Assembly: GCA_015680685.1 (NCBI GenBank)
Contig: MNCI01033587.1
Location: 5,545-69,544 of the forward strand
Source: Gnetum montanum
Lineage: Eukaryota; Streptophyta; Gnetopsida; Gnetales; Gnetaceae
Length of the DNA: 64,000 nucleotides
Direction of reading: 5' to 3'
How positions within the stretch are numbered: position 1 is the first letter of the stretch; each line of letters starts with the position of its first letter. Positions 12,401-25,257 of this stretch are shown here, in pieces. The notes under the pieces were generated by a model. The model saw only the letters and a program-made list of their open reading frames with translations. It had not been told where the DNA came from and searched no databases. The position numbers and the translations under genes were made by a program.

Positions 12401-13550
12401 CCTCCCACCTCATGCCTGTATGACTATGTAACCATATCTACTAATAGCCTTTTAGCTTGAATTATCTTTGTTAACCTATTGTGTCTTTCTCTATGTTTTT
12501 CTTTTATGCATATAGCCTAGAAAGTTACTTTTATTTGAATCATTATTAAACTTTTTTCCTTTGAAACTAGAAAACCTATAAAAATTTTAAATTAGAAAAC
12601 CACCAAAAAAAACATGAGTTTCTTTTCAATGCCAGCTTACCATGGCCTAAAATTGGTAGCACAAACACATCGATGGCTCTCCATGGCCTTAAACTAGAAA
12701 AACAATCACATTATGGGTCCATCATGGCCTAAAAATAACAACATAACATGGCCCACCATGGCCTTAAACTAGGAAAATACTTAAATGACCTTTGCTTGCT
12801 ACAACCTAAAATTGGGAAGCATATATTTTATCCTATTTACATTTTAATTTATAATTGCATCATTAGCCATTTAACTTTGTAGTCAAGATTGTAAGCATAA
12901 ACACAAAGTCAAGTAGCCTACGAGAGAAGAGAAAGCCAAGAAAAAAAATGATGGACAATAGGATGTGTTATGGGATGAAGGGGATGGTGAGTATAGACTT
13001 ATGCAAAATAGGCCTTACATGTTTTCTAACCTGTCTAAGATTAGGAAAAATTTGCATAAGTGATGTGTCCTTTTGATCCTACTAATAGCCTTTTATCTTG
13101 AATTCTCATTGTTAACCTGTTGTGTCTTTTTGTATATTTTTCTTTAATGCATATAGCCTAGAAAGTTACTTTTATTTGCATTTTTATTAAAGTATTTTCC
13201 TTTAAAACTAGAAAATTTATAAAAACTTTAAAATAGAAAATTTCCTAAAGAAACATGAGTTTCTTTTCAACATCAGCCTACCATAGCTTAAAGCTAGTAG
13301 TGCAAACATATTGATGGCCCACCATGGCCTTAAATTAGCAAAATAATGACAAACTAGGCCTACCATGGCCTAAAACTGACAATGTAACATGACTTGCCAT
13401 GGCCTTAAACTAGCAAGATACTTAAATGGCTTGTGCCTACTATGACCTAAAACTAGCAAGCATCTATTTTATTCTATTTATGTTTTAATCTATAATTGCA
13501 TCATTTAGCTATTTAACTTTGTAGCGAAGATTGTAAACATAGCTATTTAT
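12206..13550. repeat. Tandem duplication, period ~699 bp, at the gag-protease end
   Basis: The block starting aagtcaagtagcct at about 12,206 recurs at about 12,905 (spacing 699). Both copies contain the end of the protease frame (gccttacatgttttctaa-like) and the CCATGGCC spacer. The second copy ends near 13,550. The copies have clearly diverged, so the duplication is old. Confidence 0.85.
12640..13465. repeat. Spacer of CCATGGCCTTAAACTAGCA-type short repeats
   Basis: Units of about 40-60 bases built around catggccttaaactagcaa occur at about 12,640-12,800 and again at 13,290-13,465, both inside the larger 699-bp duplication. The same motif family lies after gag-protease in B (29,155-29,300) and C (39,030-39,260, opposite strand) and after pol in D (60,045-60,190). 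It marks a conserved non-coding position in the element family. Confidence 0.8.
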
Positions 13551-13689
13551 AACATTTATATCACTAGAATAATATATAGCTAAAACTATATAGATTTAAA
13601 AATGTTCATAACATCCATAGCCATGGCCATAGTATGTGGAAAAATGTCCAAAAAATAATAATCATCTATAACATAGCCATCAATCAAAA

Positions 13690-16600
13690 CAAAAATTATA
13701 AACATCATATAGCCAACAAGAAGTTGTGGAAGGCAAATGTTGGATGCTAAGAATCATATAGAAGAGGAAGTGATGGGGCATCCCCACCCTCACCGCTAGG
13801 GCCATTGATGTCTCTAGATGCCTAAAATAAAACAACACAAAGCTAATTAGTAACTAAGAACCAAAACTATAACTTAAAAAAGACCAAAAATAGAACTAAA
13901 ACATAAAATACATCAAGCTTGTGTGGAATCTAGCTTCATAACCTTTGAGGATAGATGCTAAAGGCCATTCTCCTAATGATGGAGAATTTGGTATTCTATC
14001 ATATTGACCTAGTAAATATCCTTGAGATTAATGCCTATGAGGATGTTAGTTCTATCCACTTCAGTCCAAGTAGGTGGCTCTTGAGTGATTGTGGCCATAG
14101 AAGTCTTGCTTGCAATCATGGTGATCTAAGGAGTAGGAAATTTTTCCACCATGAGAGTGCTCTCAAACAGTTGGTAGGCACTATTTTTCTAAATCCCCTG
14201 AATGAACAACTCTCTCTTGCATAATTCAATTAGCTCCTCTTTGAGTCACTTTATGTAAGCCTTCCAATCATCCTTATATTGTTGTTTGTGATCCTTTTGT
14301 GTCTTATCCCACTCTAGAACCAATGCACTATGGTCATTCCAATCCTTGGTCCTTTTGGAGTTGAGATTCATTTGCATCCACTACTCTACCATCTCTCATG
14401 AGAGTTCCACGTTGTCCTTGATGGAATTCTAGTAGTAGTTCCACATGATCTCTTTGGTCTACAAGTTCTCTAAGTTAGCCACTTAGGCTTCCACAAAGGC
14501 CTTGCAATGGTGGAGATCTTTGATAGCCATAGCAAACCATTGGGTCTCCTTTCCTAAGGCCATAACCTACTTTCCTAGGAATTCATTGAAGCTCTCCATC
14601 TTTCATGAAGTTTTCATGCACAAAATTAGAAGATTAGTAGTAGTTTTATACAACTTCAAGAATACACTCTGTATGTTGGAGAGAAGTTTTGGCAAGGAGT
14701 CAAACTCCATGACTCGACTAGGGTCCCATACTACTAATGGCACTACAAGCAACACATAACCATAAAATAACCCCATAAACATAGTTTACAACCTAATATA
14801 GTCATAACATAAATAGGACCTATATCATAGCAAAATGACTAAGGCATAGAAAATAAAGTTCTTACCTATCTTGGGTGCAACTTATTGCAACTAGCTAATG
14901 ATGTCCTTCGCCAACTTCATTTTGTATGGGACCTCTATACATGGTTTTACATGACACGTAGAGGTAGGGACCTTCACTGGTGCCTTAGGAACTACTATAA
15001 GCATACAAATCATCAAATGGTTAAGACAAAAACCAAACCTAAAAGCATAGGATATAAAAAGAAGCATTAAGACATGTGCATACCTGCACCTCCTCTTCCT
15101 TATTTGGGATGATGGTGAAGGATGCACTTGATACCACCTCATTGAACAAGGTATCTAGATCATCTAGATATACATTGGCTAAAATTTTAGCCTCATGATG
15201 CTATAAGAGTATCTCTTCTACTCACCTTTGTTCTTCCTTTACTGTAGAAGTTACCTACCTTTGCACTTCCTCCTCCATGAGAGCCTAGGCTACCATGTCT
15301 GACTTTTATTTACAACCATAACACATAAAAAATTGATTAGTACATGAAACCATAACATAGCCATAAGTCTTAAAACCTAAAATAGTTAAAACATAGATAA
15401 AATTTACCTATGATTTTCTGATGTGACCTTTTAATCTTAGGATTAAGCTTCTTTTGGATGGGTTGCTTCAACACTAGAAATGCTTCCTCTACATGTTGTT
15501 TGAGCCTGGCCCTAGCTTCCCCTTCAACCTTGGAACATAACTATTAGGATCTTAGGACATTGGTTAGAACTGTTAAGGGCTCCTTCCCTATGCTATTATG
15601 GGATTCATATTACCTACCACCAAAATCCTTGGTGGTAATAGATAGCAACTCATCCATCTTATCTAGTGGGTTTTGGGCCTACATGGTTGGATAAATGCAC
15701 TTTATCCAAGGCCTAGAAATCTGGTCTAGGTCTTGGGCCATCCATTTTCGATTCCTCCACACCACCACGAACTCAATGAACATCTTCAAATAACCTACAA
15801 AGAATGAAGAATGCATGTGGATTATGGTAAAGGTTTTATCATTGACTTTGAGAATCTCCTCCTAAAGCCTAGTAGCCAAGGAAGCTACCTAGTTGAAGTT
15901 AGTATCCTCCATAAGTACCTTCTTAAAGATCCATCCTCATGAAATGCTGAATAGCTTCTTTTGTGATAGTAGTTTAGGAAATGAATAAGATATAAACAAA
16001 ATATAAGATGCCTTTACATCAAGATTCATGGAGCTATCCTTGGAAAACCCAAAGTGGCCATTACTAGCACTAGACCACTCCCAAGCTTCCTCACGATGGC
16101 CTATTTCCTTCACTATTATGATGGCAACTCATGTCCCATTAGTGAGAATAACAAAAAAGTTACAAATTATGCCCTTATTGATGAGTATGGTAATCAACAT
16201 GTCTTGAACTATGGTACTAAATTGATTAGCTTCTTCATCGAAAGAGTTGATGACATTTAACATCTCTACAACAGGGATGGAAGGGATAGGTACCATGAAC
16301 ACATCAAGAAAATTTGCAATCTCAATGTTTGCTTGGATGTATCTAGGCACTTGTCCCCTTAATCACTCTTATGCTGATATCACCTTACCAAATTTTAGGA
16401 TGAGGGTATCCTCATGATGTTCTAAGACTAACAAGGTGATGTTGGTAGAGGTGGAGGGTCCTACAAGGCAATAATAAATGTTTAGCATTAGCATAGGAAC
16501 ATCTAACAACTAGTTAAAATGATATAACACTTAAAACCTTAGTAACCATAAAGCATTCGACATTATAACTCTTTTGTTTAACTTTCTTTTTCTTGCTTAT

Positions 16601-17130
16601 TGTGGTTTATGTAGAGGTCCCAGCTACAAAAGTCTGATCCTAGGTGCTTTTGGAACCCACCCATCAACTGTGTACCATCTTGTTGGCCACACACTTCTTA
16701 TAGATAGGGTTGAAATCTTTAGTATATGTATCAAAGTCCTCTCTTAACTATCCATACACAATAGTTCTAATATTGGGGTCCTTGGTAAAGCCATCTAAGG
16801 TGGTTTAACCCACTTCCAAGGTTTAATTATTAGTGATTAAACCTTGATCACTAACTTTATACTTGCAAGAAGTTCATAACACCAAGAAGTTAGAAAAGGT
16901 AACTTAAACAACAAAGCCAAAAACATAAAAATTACTATAATAACCATACTTACCCTTGTAGCTAGTATATGATGCTAGGTAGGTTTTGAAACAATGTGTA
17001 ATCTCTTTGCATGACTATCAGATTATTTTTAGCACTATACTAATGGTACTTTGACATAGTCCAAATCTCTACAAGGTATCATGTGCCAATGAGGTCTACT
17101 ACCTTCCCTGTTGCATGGACTATGTCAAAA
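13690..17130 (-). pseudogene. Antisense spliced gene of element A (unknown protein)
   Basis: On the strand opposite to gag, coding-like blocks match the corresponding parts of B (29,540-30,980 plus 48,913-51,310) and C (35,110-38,840). Splice sites are conserved: an acceptor at 13,822 (tttattttag, then gcatctag), homologous to B at 29,616 and C at 38,745, and an intron at about 14,743-14,875 with GTAAG donor and TTGTAG acceptor, matched by a 129-bp intron in B at the same codon. Another donor, CATAG-GTAAAT, lies near 15,410. The block at 16,129-16,350 (VVEMLNVINSF) matches the most conserved part in the other copies. The product is unknown. Numerous stops make this copy a pseudogene. A captured host gene or a transposon-associated plant domain is possible. 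Confidence 0.65.
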
Positions 17131-18870
17131 AAAAATAAAAATCTAAGGTGTTTATTCAAATTTGTTCAAAAGTTAAACAATAACATTGTTACAAACATTG
17201 TAGCCTTCATGCATTATAGCCAAAAATCATGCCTTAGTCTAAAACCATATTGAAAAAAAAATAGCCTTAAAACCCAGAAAATGGATATAGAAAAAAAAAA
17301 GGCTCACTAAAAAAAGTAAAATATTTTTATTTTTCATGAAACCAACCTTGAAGCATAGTTACTATCTATAGACATACCTAGGAGCATGGGACGTTGATAA
17401 CAAAAATTTTTAAGCATGTTCACATTGCCCATTCCCAAGGGGTACATTGTTACAACTAAGAAGAATTTCTACATGCACAACCATACACGAAAATTCGTCA
17501 AAAATTAGTCGTATCTCTAAATGTAATGGTTACATTACCATTGCGATCTTGAGATCATGAGCTATGTAGCCATACTAGAAACTATAAAAATTCTTAAATA
17601 ATGTGATAGAAAATATTTCACACCAAGTAGTAACCTAACCATTAATGAAAAAGCCCTAAATCATGCAACCATAGTAAAAAATTCATAAAAAATTTGTTTT
17701 AACTCTAATTTTAATGATTCTATCACATAAAGAATCCTAAAATCTTGACATTATCAACCATAAGAAACATAGCCAATAACTTACAACCATTTCAACAAAA
17801 AGCATAAAAAACCAAGGAGTAACCTAGTTGTCACGCAAAAACCACTTTTTGGCTTGAGTTTAATGGAAAATTCATTTTAAATCCAAACAAAGTGATTCCA
17901 CATTTTTAGGAAAGCTTAAAAAAAAACCTACATAGCTATAGGCAAAGCATATCCAAAACCATTGCCTTTCCTTTCTAAAAAATTCATAAACTTGCATGAA
18001 ATTTTGAAAAATGGCATAGAATCCCAATTGCACAACATAAATAAAATGATCATAACATCATCATTAAAAATCTAAATTGGATGATATGATAGTCAACAGA
18101 AAGCCTAAACATAGCATTAAAAGCCCATAACCTTAGATTATAATAATATTTAGCTATTTTCTTAATAAAAAATTCATAAATTTGCTTGCTTTTTTTCATT
18201 AAAAAACACATAAAGTTCACAAAACCTAATTTGATTTAGCCATGAATTAAAGTCAAAAAAACCATGCAACCTTAAACCCACATTAAAACCATCAAAATAG
18301 GGGATGGGATTGTGTCAAAATTTAATTTCAAAAAACATGAATGCTTAGATCAATCAAAAATGACTCCATCCCATAAATTGATGGAAAATGAACATAAAAC
18401 AGCAAACCTAATTTTGAAATTAAATCTACCAAAGCCTAAATAATGAAATGACCTTAGATCTACAAAGAAATAGTGAAAATATGAGGTAGGAGTTTGTCAA
18501 AATTTCATTCTACCCACTTCCTTAGCATAGATCTAACAAAAATGATCCATATCCTAGCTAGGAAAGAACCAAAATGGGTAGGAAACTCAAGAAAAACAAC
18601 TAGGAATGGCCTACGTTGGAGTGGCCATTGAAGATGCTTGGATTGAAACTAGCCTCAGTAGTTAGAAGATTTTTCATGTAGTCTCATTTTCCTTTTAGAT
18701 CCTTGGATTTTGGCTCTTACCTCCACGCTGCTTCATCTTACTCGAACATTGAAGATAATTGAAATTTGAAAGGATTGAAGAATCTATGCTGGTTAGGAGG
18801 AAGATATGGTGCTTCTATGCTGAAGGATCAATGGTATTTGAAGTAAGAAATATTTTCCAAAGCTCTAAGA
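17131..18870. other. Element A 3' non-coding region
   Basis: AT-rich sequence with many caaaaacc-like runs and no coding pattern. By position this should be the region between the antisense gene and the 3' LTR, and so could hold the promoter of the antisense gene. No 3' LTR or polypurine tract was found, so the right end of A is lost or lies in unrecognised sequence. Confidence 0.4.
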
Positions 18871-19870
18871 AGTATGTTATTATGACATCCTATTCCTAGA
18901 TGTCATGGCAAACATCAAATATACATTATATTAGATATTATGCATAAGAAGACAATATACCAAATGTCAAATATATGTAACATTCAAAATTATGCACAAA
19001 GAAAATAATAGAGAAAGTGCAAAAAGAGAAAGAAAGAAAATACTTTATTAATAAAGAATGTAATATTTGGATAATGTTTTGAAACTGTTCCTTAGGTTTT
19101 TATTCCTTTGGCATCTATCCCTTAGAAGCAATCTAGCACTACCACTATAGTTAGGCCTATAATCAATCGAAAGGGATGGCCAGTCCTCTTTCTATCCTAC
19201 TTCACCTAGCTTCCATGACTTACCTTACTAGCTCTACCACTCCATGCCTGGCAAGACATCTAAGCTTGAGTTTAAATATCTTAGGTTAAGCCCCCAAAGA
19301 TTACCTTAAGAGACACGTCCATTATTACAATGCATACTTTTAGGTATTAATTACAACTTCCTTTTTTGGCTATTTTTATGATAACAATAACATTTGTTAT
19401 GAAGAGGCACCATCTTTGTTATGCAGCAACATCATTTGGGAATGGGTACATGACAATCTTACCCCCTTAGGTTTCATTCGTTCTCAAACGAGTCCATGTT
19501 TACTATCTTTTTCTAGCTTGAGTACTTCTGTTATGATCCTGTGCTCCAATAATTTGATTTCCCATTTGAAGTCGTTTCTTTCTTATTCTACAAATAAAAT
19601 ATATGTGAGAAGAATTTATATTAGTATTAAATATTATCTTATTATTATTTATCTCATTTCTTTCTTAGATAATGTCAACAGGTGAAATAAAGATCTACCA
19701 ACCACCCATCACTAGTCATACCCATGATTACACAAAGTGCAACTCGTATCTGGTTACCCAATGAAGGTAGGGAGAATTCTTTAGTTCTAACTTTGATTAC
19801 CTTAGATATTTTACTTATCTAATTAAAATATAAAATAAACAATGAAGAAAATAATCATATTATAAAGAAA
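18871..19870. other. Unassigned sequence
   Basis: No gene recognised. A change of texture at about 18,872 (tgttattatgacatcc) might be an element boundary, but no partner repeat was found in the window. Confidence 0.3.
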
Positions 19871-19874
19871 ATTA

Positions 19875-20830
19875 AGGGTGAGATATTTCTTGATCTTGAT
19901 AAACCTTATGAATTAATGGAAGTAATTTTAATTCTACCATAAGTGGTATATGATTGGATGGTCTTGTTCGAGATGGAAGGACTTGATCTTGATTCTTCTC
20001 CACTTCTTCTTTAGAAATCAACTCTAGTAACTTGGTAACTTAAAATAATTGGACATCATACCAAATATAATCTAGGATTTCAATGAAGAATGTTGTTGAC
20101 CCATCCTCATTAGTTATAGTTGAGTAATTGGTAAACTATGGTTCTTAATGAGCACTATCTATCAACATCATCTATTCTTGAATTTTGGAATCTAATTTAT
20201 TTATTGAAAATTTGAAGTAAGTAGAATATGCACTAGCCAATGGAAGTTTATCTTAAATTGATGGAAACATGTTCTTAATATTAGGTTCATCTTCCAAAGA
20301 TCCCTTTACACATCCATATTTTAAGAATTGATAAACACCACTTCCAAATTTTGCATTGAAATTTTCACGAAGGATAATTGGCATTGGATCAGTATGTCTT
20401 AAGAATAGCTTATTTTTGAAACTTTCCCCTATTTTCTTAATCAAGTATTCTCCTTAGCATAGTCTAACATATGAACATGTTGATTTTGAAATTAAATGTG
20501 TGTTGATTACACATACACATCTTCTTGATAACTAGATTTTTAGGATTACTACCAAGGCTATGTAGTTTTTCAAAAATCTTGACTATTCTTTCTTCTTCAT
20601 GGTTTGAAGTTCTAGGATTTCAAAATTCATATTTTCTAAACTCCATTCAAATTGTAGTACTAACTCAAACTTAGCTTCTTTATAAAAGATCACACAACCA
20701 TCCATGTTGTGATCTCTATAATATGCTAATTGATGAGCGATGAGTATATCCTATGCCAAACCATATGAATCACTTGTGTTCACCTAGTGATCTGGTTGAA
20801 TTCTGAAGACTTTAGGTTTCTAAGTCCACT
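19875..20830 (-). pseudogene. CCR4-type endonuclease/exonuclease/phosphatase pseudogene
   Basis: The minus strand carries the C-terminal half of a plant carbon catabolite repressor 4 homologue, a 3'-5' poly(A) deadenylase of the EEP superfamily. Landmarks in order: MDGCVIFYKEAKFELV near 20,700 (family D-GCA-F-----F-L), an NTHL block near 20,510 (family NTHI), PMPIILRENFNAKFGSGVYQ near 20,340 (family P-I--GDFNS-P-S--Y-FL), LPLASAYSTY, then FIEILDYIWY near 20,060 and LPSRTRPSNHIPLMVELKL near 19,940 (family LPS---PSDH-PL--EF). The catalytic GDFN Asp and the SDH Asp are both Asn here, and several in-frame stops are present, so it is dead. The fragment reads through without visible introns, which suggests a retrocopy or capture of processed RNA. 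The N-terminal part is missing. Confidence 0.8.
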
Positions 20831-20879
20831 AGTCTAAGAGGTGAAGCTAATTATTACAATCATTGTCTTTCCAATTCCA

Positions 20880-21780
20880 CATGTGAAGTGTAAGTATATG
20901 GTTATGTGTTACTAAGGCATATGATTTTTATCATTTTATTTTTTTATGAATTAAGTCCCTAAGAAGAGAGAATAAAGTAATTTAATATTTAATTACTCTA
21001 ATCACTAGATAATATCTAATCAATCCTAACATAAGCATCTATTCCCAATTCACGTACACATCCTAAATATGTATAGTGCTACTGGGTTACTGAACGTTAA
21101 GTGTTATTAGAATTACCAAGTGTTAAACATATGCTCAAAGTGATTATACTTATGTTTGCTATTTAATATATATTAATTAATTGATTAATTACTTAAAAAA
21201 TTAAAGGAAATTACATGAAATATTAAATGCTTAAAAAAACAATTAATCTAGTCTATATGGTGTAAGGCTTGATTAGAAAGCTCATCTTTATTGATGCACA
21301 CATTGAAGTTCTCAAATACAACTGTGATTGAATAAAGATCCATATACTCTTTGACTCCTACTACAAGAACTTAGAAAATATTCTAATTTCTAAGAAGAAA
21401 AATTGCAAGAACTTTGTTACAATTATGAGACTTATGTCATAAATGTGATGGGTAGGTACACATTTATAGGAAAAATAGGATGCCCCATTGATGGGTACAT
21501 GTCAATGAGTCAAACCCTATGTTGATGTAATCACATTGATGAGATCCCATTGACAAGGTTGCATCAATAATAGCCCATTGATGTAGCCAAACCATTCAAC
21601 TCATCATAACCTCATGACTGAATGAAAACTCATTCTCTAGTTCTTTATAAAATTTATTAAGGTATGGGATTATTGAATGACAAAAGAAAGACACAAATAA
21701 CACAATAAAAACTAAGTTCCCAAGTCTATGGTTTTACAATCATTACAGAATTTTGGTGTTTTAGAAAACAAAATTGAATA
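20880..21780. repeat. Dispersed repeat, possible LTR (copy 2)
   Basis: Partner of 2,600-3,640 by matching short blocks in the same order, including tgtatagtgctac and gggttactga, then the ataaagatcc and tttatagg blocks and short repeats with cattgatg. It lies just upstream of the CCR4-like pseudogene in its reading direction. No ends were established. Confidence 0.35.
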
Positions 21781-21799
21781 CTAGGAAAAAACTAACAAA

Positions 21800-22920
21800 T
21801 ACAATTCTTCTAACAGTGTGAAGATGAAGAAGAAGATCAAATTGTCCTAGGCAATGAAGGCTCCTAAGGCTTCAAAGAGCCTTCTTCTACCTTGGGTGCA
21901 TGCAGTGGTTAAGGTGGTTGTGGTTGTCCTATGATGGTTGCAACTTCTAGTGGAAGATGGAAGGTGTCTAATAGTGCCTTCATCTTCTCCTCATTACATC
22001 GGAGATCCAAAAGATCAAAGACATCTTCCCCTTACTTCAAGTAGATCTAACTAGGTTGTAGTGAGGGTATCCAAAAGATCAAAGACATCAGAAATTAATT
22101 ACCTAGTTCTCACCAGTCAGCCTAGCAATTCTTCATGTTGGGCTACACTCAATTTGTTGGTAAAAGTTCTTGAGGACATCTACACATCTGTGAGTGTAGA
22201 AATGTCAAGTACAAATGTTGTATGTGCATTAATTATTTCAAAAATTCTATTAGTAACTACTTTTTCCACTGTCTCCTACCCATGGTGCTGCATCACCAAG
22301 ATAGTTGCCCACTCACCCTTCTCTAGATACACTGTAAAGGTAGCAATATTCCTAGAGATTTCCAGGAATTGCTGTTGTTGTGAGAGAGATATCGTTAACT
22401 CTTCAGCACTACAATTTGACCTCACACCTACATTCTTTGGGCTAAGAAAATTGGTTCACTTCCTTCCATCTGACTTATTATTTAGGCCACTTTGTTGAGG
22501 TGGCTCATTGTTGGTCTATACAAAAATGGATCACCACCACTCATTCTTCCTTGCTGCTCCTTCTACCACAAGATTTGCTCTTGGAGTTTGTGCATGCACT
22601 TAATAGTGATGCAGGTCTTTATTATTGTTTTGTGAGTGGGTGGTGGAGGTGGTTGTTGTTACTCTTTCTACCATAAGAGTTGCTCTTGGAGTTTATGCAT
22701 GCACTCAATAGTAGTGTAGGTCTTTATTATTGTTTTGTGAGTGGGTGGTGGAGGTGGCTGTTGTTGCTCCTCTTCTTGAATGACTTTCACAAGCACCTTG
22801 TCCTTCATCATTTGGTTGGAGTGCATCAGATGTCATCATTTATACAACATGTTATGCCTCCCCTCTTGCATAACTTTTTGATGAGGCATAGAAAAAGGAG
22901 TAACTTTCTTCCATATTGAT
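21800..22920 (-). pseudogene. Unrecognised coding relic with Pro/Gln-rich segment
   Basis: Minus-strand translation gives protein-like text in shifting frames, including CMHKLQEQ-LW followed by QQPPPPPTHKTIIKT, present twice because of a 105-bp duplication, and ALLDTFHLPLEVATIIGQPQ near 21,920-21,990. Proline-rich tracts beside helical segments occur in gag proteins, but no domain was identified. The plus-strand open frame at 22,061-22,498 looks like a shadow of this region. Confidence 0.35.
22551..22765. repeat. 105-bp tandem duplication
   Basis: Two copies of a unit containing ttgctcttggagttt, gcatgcact, aatagt and gagtgggtggtggaggtgg start at about 22,551 and 22,656. The spacing of 105 bases is a multiple of three, so the reading frame of the Pro-rich relic is kept. 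Confidence 0.9.
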
Positions 22921-23020
22921 TTTCTTTAAATTGGTTCTCTATCTCTAGATAGATCAACTATGGAAGGTTGACTAGGAATATACAACTTAGAGTAGCACAC
23001 GCATGGGTAGAGAAGGCTAT

Positions 23021-24700
23021 TAAAACACCACCAAATTTCATGTTGCAACCTTGATTTTGTAACATGGGGAAAGGACTCATTAAAAATATGAGATATGTAG
23101 ACCACGAGATATAATCTTGCACACTTCAGCTTTTTGGAGCCAAAAAATTCTTCAAGAGTTCTTATTTCCTTGTTTCCCAAGTAGAAATAGGTACCGTATA
23201 TCCATATTTGGACTTGGGAAGGCTGAAAACACCTTCAAAATGGTTAAAATAGCATTTTTATGGTTTTCTATAGGGGTATACCCTCATCTATGGTGGAGCC
23301 ATTCTTAATAGTCACTGGAATTACACCTTTAGTAGTCACAGTATCTACAGCTAACGTAGTCATCATCAGGACCTAGTAGAAATGCAATGGTGGAATTGTT
23401 CGAATTTCAGCTTTTCAACAATAGCCAGCATAGTAATTCCAAGTCAAAATTAGCCAACATAGACAACATTCACCACTAGGCATAACACTTTCCAATGGGA
23501 TCCACCATTTTTACAGTTTTCATCCACCTTTCAAGTTCCCAACCCTTGTCCCATTTTCTAGCACCTCAAGTGTAGTCACAAAATCCTGTTTGATATTTAT
23601 AGTAAATGGATGGGCTTTGTGGGTGTAGTTGATTCTATACTTACCAAAAATGGAAACTATGCTGGAAGTTGTTCATTGACTATGCTAACACTAGCAAGTG
23701 GAATACACTAAGTGAACTATGTTGATAGTAGTCAGCAAACTACATTAATAGTAGCCAATGGACTACACTGAGTGGACTATGCTAATGTTAGTCAACAAAC
23801 TATGCTAAATGGAAGTGACCATTATAAACCCTCAATCAATACCAATCTATTAGTAATCAATGGTGGTCAAGGTAGATACAAAAATGACAATCCTAACCTT
23901 ATAAAAATTCAATGTTGACACCATAGAAGGGTTGCATATTTTTGAATTGGAAATCTATACTATAGTTCCAAACTTAAGAATTATTGCATTCCATACAACA
24001 ATTTAGAGAAATTTGGCACTTTCAAAAATCATTTGGTAGTAATACCATTTCCCATTGCTAATCATCACAACCCATAGCGGCCTTTACAACCCATAGCACC
24101 ATTTGGTAGTAGCAACTAGGACTATGATGGACATAGAGAGTCCCATGTGATTTTGATTACTCCAAACATGAAACATTAATTCAATTTCCACTTTACAAAT
24201 TTGGTGGAGATTAGAGAAAATTTGCAAAAAAATTGGAGCTGAGCAGAGACTAGGTCATGGAGGCAACCATTCCCAACTGTTTTCTAACTTCAGTGAGCAA
24301 CTTCTTATGCCCTTGGACATATACTTGTATATCATGAACCCACTCCATGTTTATATTTTTTTTTATAAATTTGGTTGTTCATGTTATTCAAATTGTTGGT
24401 TTCCATTTCATCTCTGCCTTTATTTTCATAATTGTAATTTTCTTTTTGTTTCCTTATGGCTAGATCCACCTATGTTTCTATTTTTATTTTACTATCATTT
24501 TCGATTTCACCTACAAATACATTTACATTTTCATAGTCATTTTTGTTTTACATTTTCTAAGTCCTTGGGTGATCAGCAAGACCATCTAGGGCACCTTAAG
24601 TTCCATTTTTAGAGGCCCTTGGGATTTGGGATTATGACTTTTATGACACTAGATCTTTTGATTTTCTCATTCCAACAACTAAAATTTCCAACACCAACTA
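23021..24700 (+). repeat. Element B 5' LTR
   Basis: It begins taaaacaccaccaaatttcatg and ends about ccaacaccaacta, immediately before the primer-binding site. It aligns along most of its length with the D 3' LTR (61,112-62,762), sharing among others the aagtagaaataggta block, the short repeats with gatagtag, and the late cattttcatagtcattt block. The length of about 1.68 kb matches the C and D LTRs. No polypurine tract precedes it, and a primer-binding site follows, so it is the 5' LTR of a plus-oriented element. Confidence 0.85.
23690..23820. repeat. Minisatellite inside the element B LTR
   Basis: Units of about 28-32 bases built on gatagtagtcagcaaactac or ggactacactgagtgg. The equivalent region of D (61,745-61,865) holds the same repeat type. 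Confidence 0.8.
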
Positions 24701-24704
24701 TTTT

Positions 24705-24721
24705 TGGCATTAGAAGGAGGG
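24705..24721 (+). other. Element B primer-binding site
   Basis: tggcattagaaggaggg starts a few bases after the LTR end. It is the least decayed copy of the family motif TGGYGCTAGAAGGAGGG found also in A and C. The priming tRNA is not identified. Confidence 0.7.
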
Positions 24722-24769
24722 CCTCTGCCCAAATTCTTGGCTGCAAACACATTTTTTCTTGTCAAAATC

Positions 24770-25165
24770 CATTCCAATTGGCTTTACTATAGATTTTGTC
24801 TACTATCAAAACCCATTTTTTTGTGTTTTTGTCACTAGCCAAAATCCATTCTATTGGACTTTGCTATAGATTTTTCATTTGCAATCAAAATCCATTCTAT
24901 TGGATTTATGTTGCAAGCCAAAATCCATTCCATTGGGTTTTTGCTACAAATTTTTTGTTTGTTGTAAGACCCATTCCATTTAGTAGATTCTATTTTCGGG
25001 ATTCTATTTTCTAGCATCTCATCTTTTTGCATTCCATTTTGTTGGATCTCATATCTTCTAGCATTCCATTTTTAGGATTCCATTTCTAGGATTTTGTTTT
25101 CTTTCTGGATTTCATTTTTTTGGGTTCTATCTTTGGGATTCCATTTTCTAGCATTTTGTTTCTCT
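24770..25165. repeat. Degenerate short repeats in the element B leader
   Basis: About fifteen degenerate units of 20-40 bases repeat variants of caaaatccattctattgg and then ggattccattttctagcatt. They lie in the untranslated leader between the primer-binding site and gag. The short open frames across them are by-products of the repeat. Confidence 0.75.
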
Positions 25166-25257
25166 ATTTTAACCAATTAACAATCATCCTCTACCATCTT
25201 TCTATTTTTGGTCTATTATATTAGTAGATTTCCTTAGTATGTTGTTTACTAAAAATA

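Noticed and set aside
18872-19690. Possible LTR starting TGTTAT
   Set aside because: No second copy, primer-binding site or target duplication could be found in the window.
22061-22498. 145-codon plus-strand open frame
   Set aside because: It overlaps minus-strand text that looks more protein-like. It is probably a shadow frame.
24307-24612. 101-codon plus-strand open frame rich in Phe and His
   Set aside because: Pyrimidine-rich LTR sequence. The homologous part of the D LTR has no matching frame.
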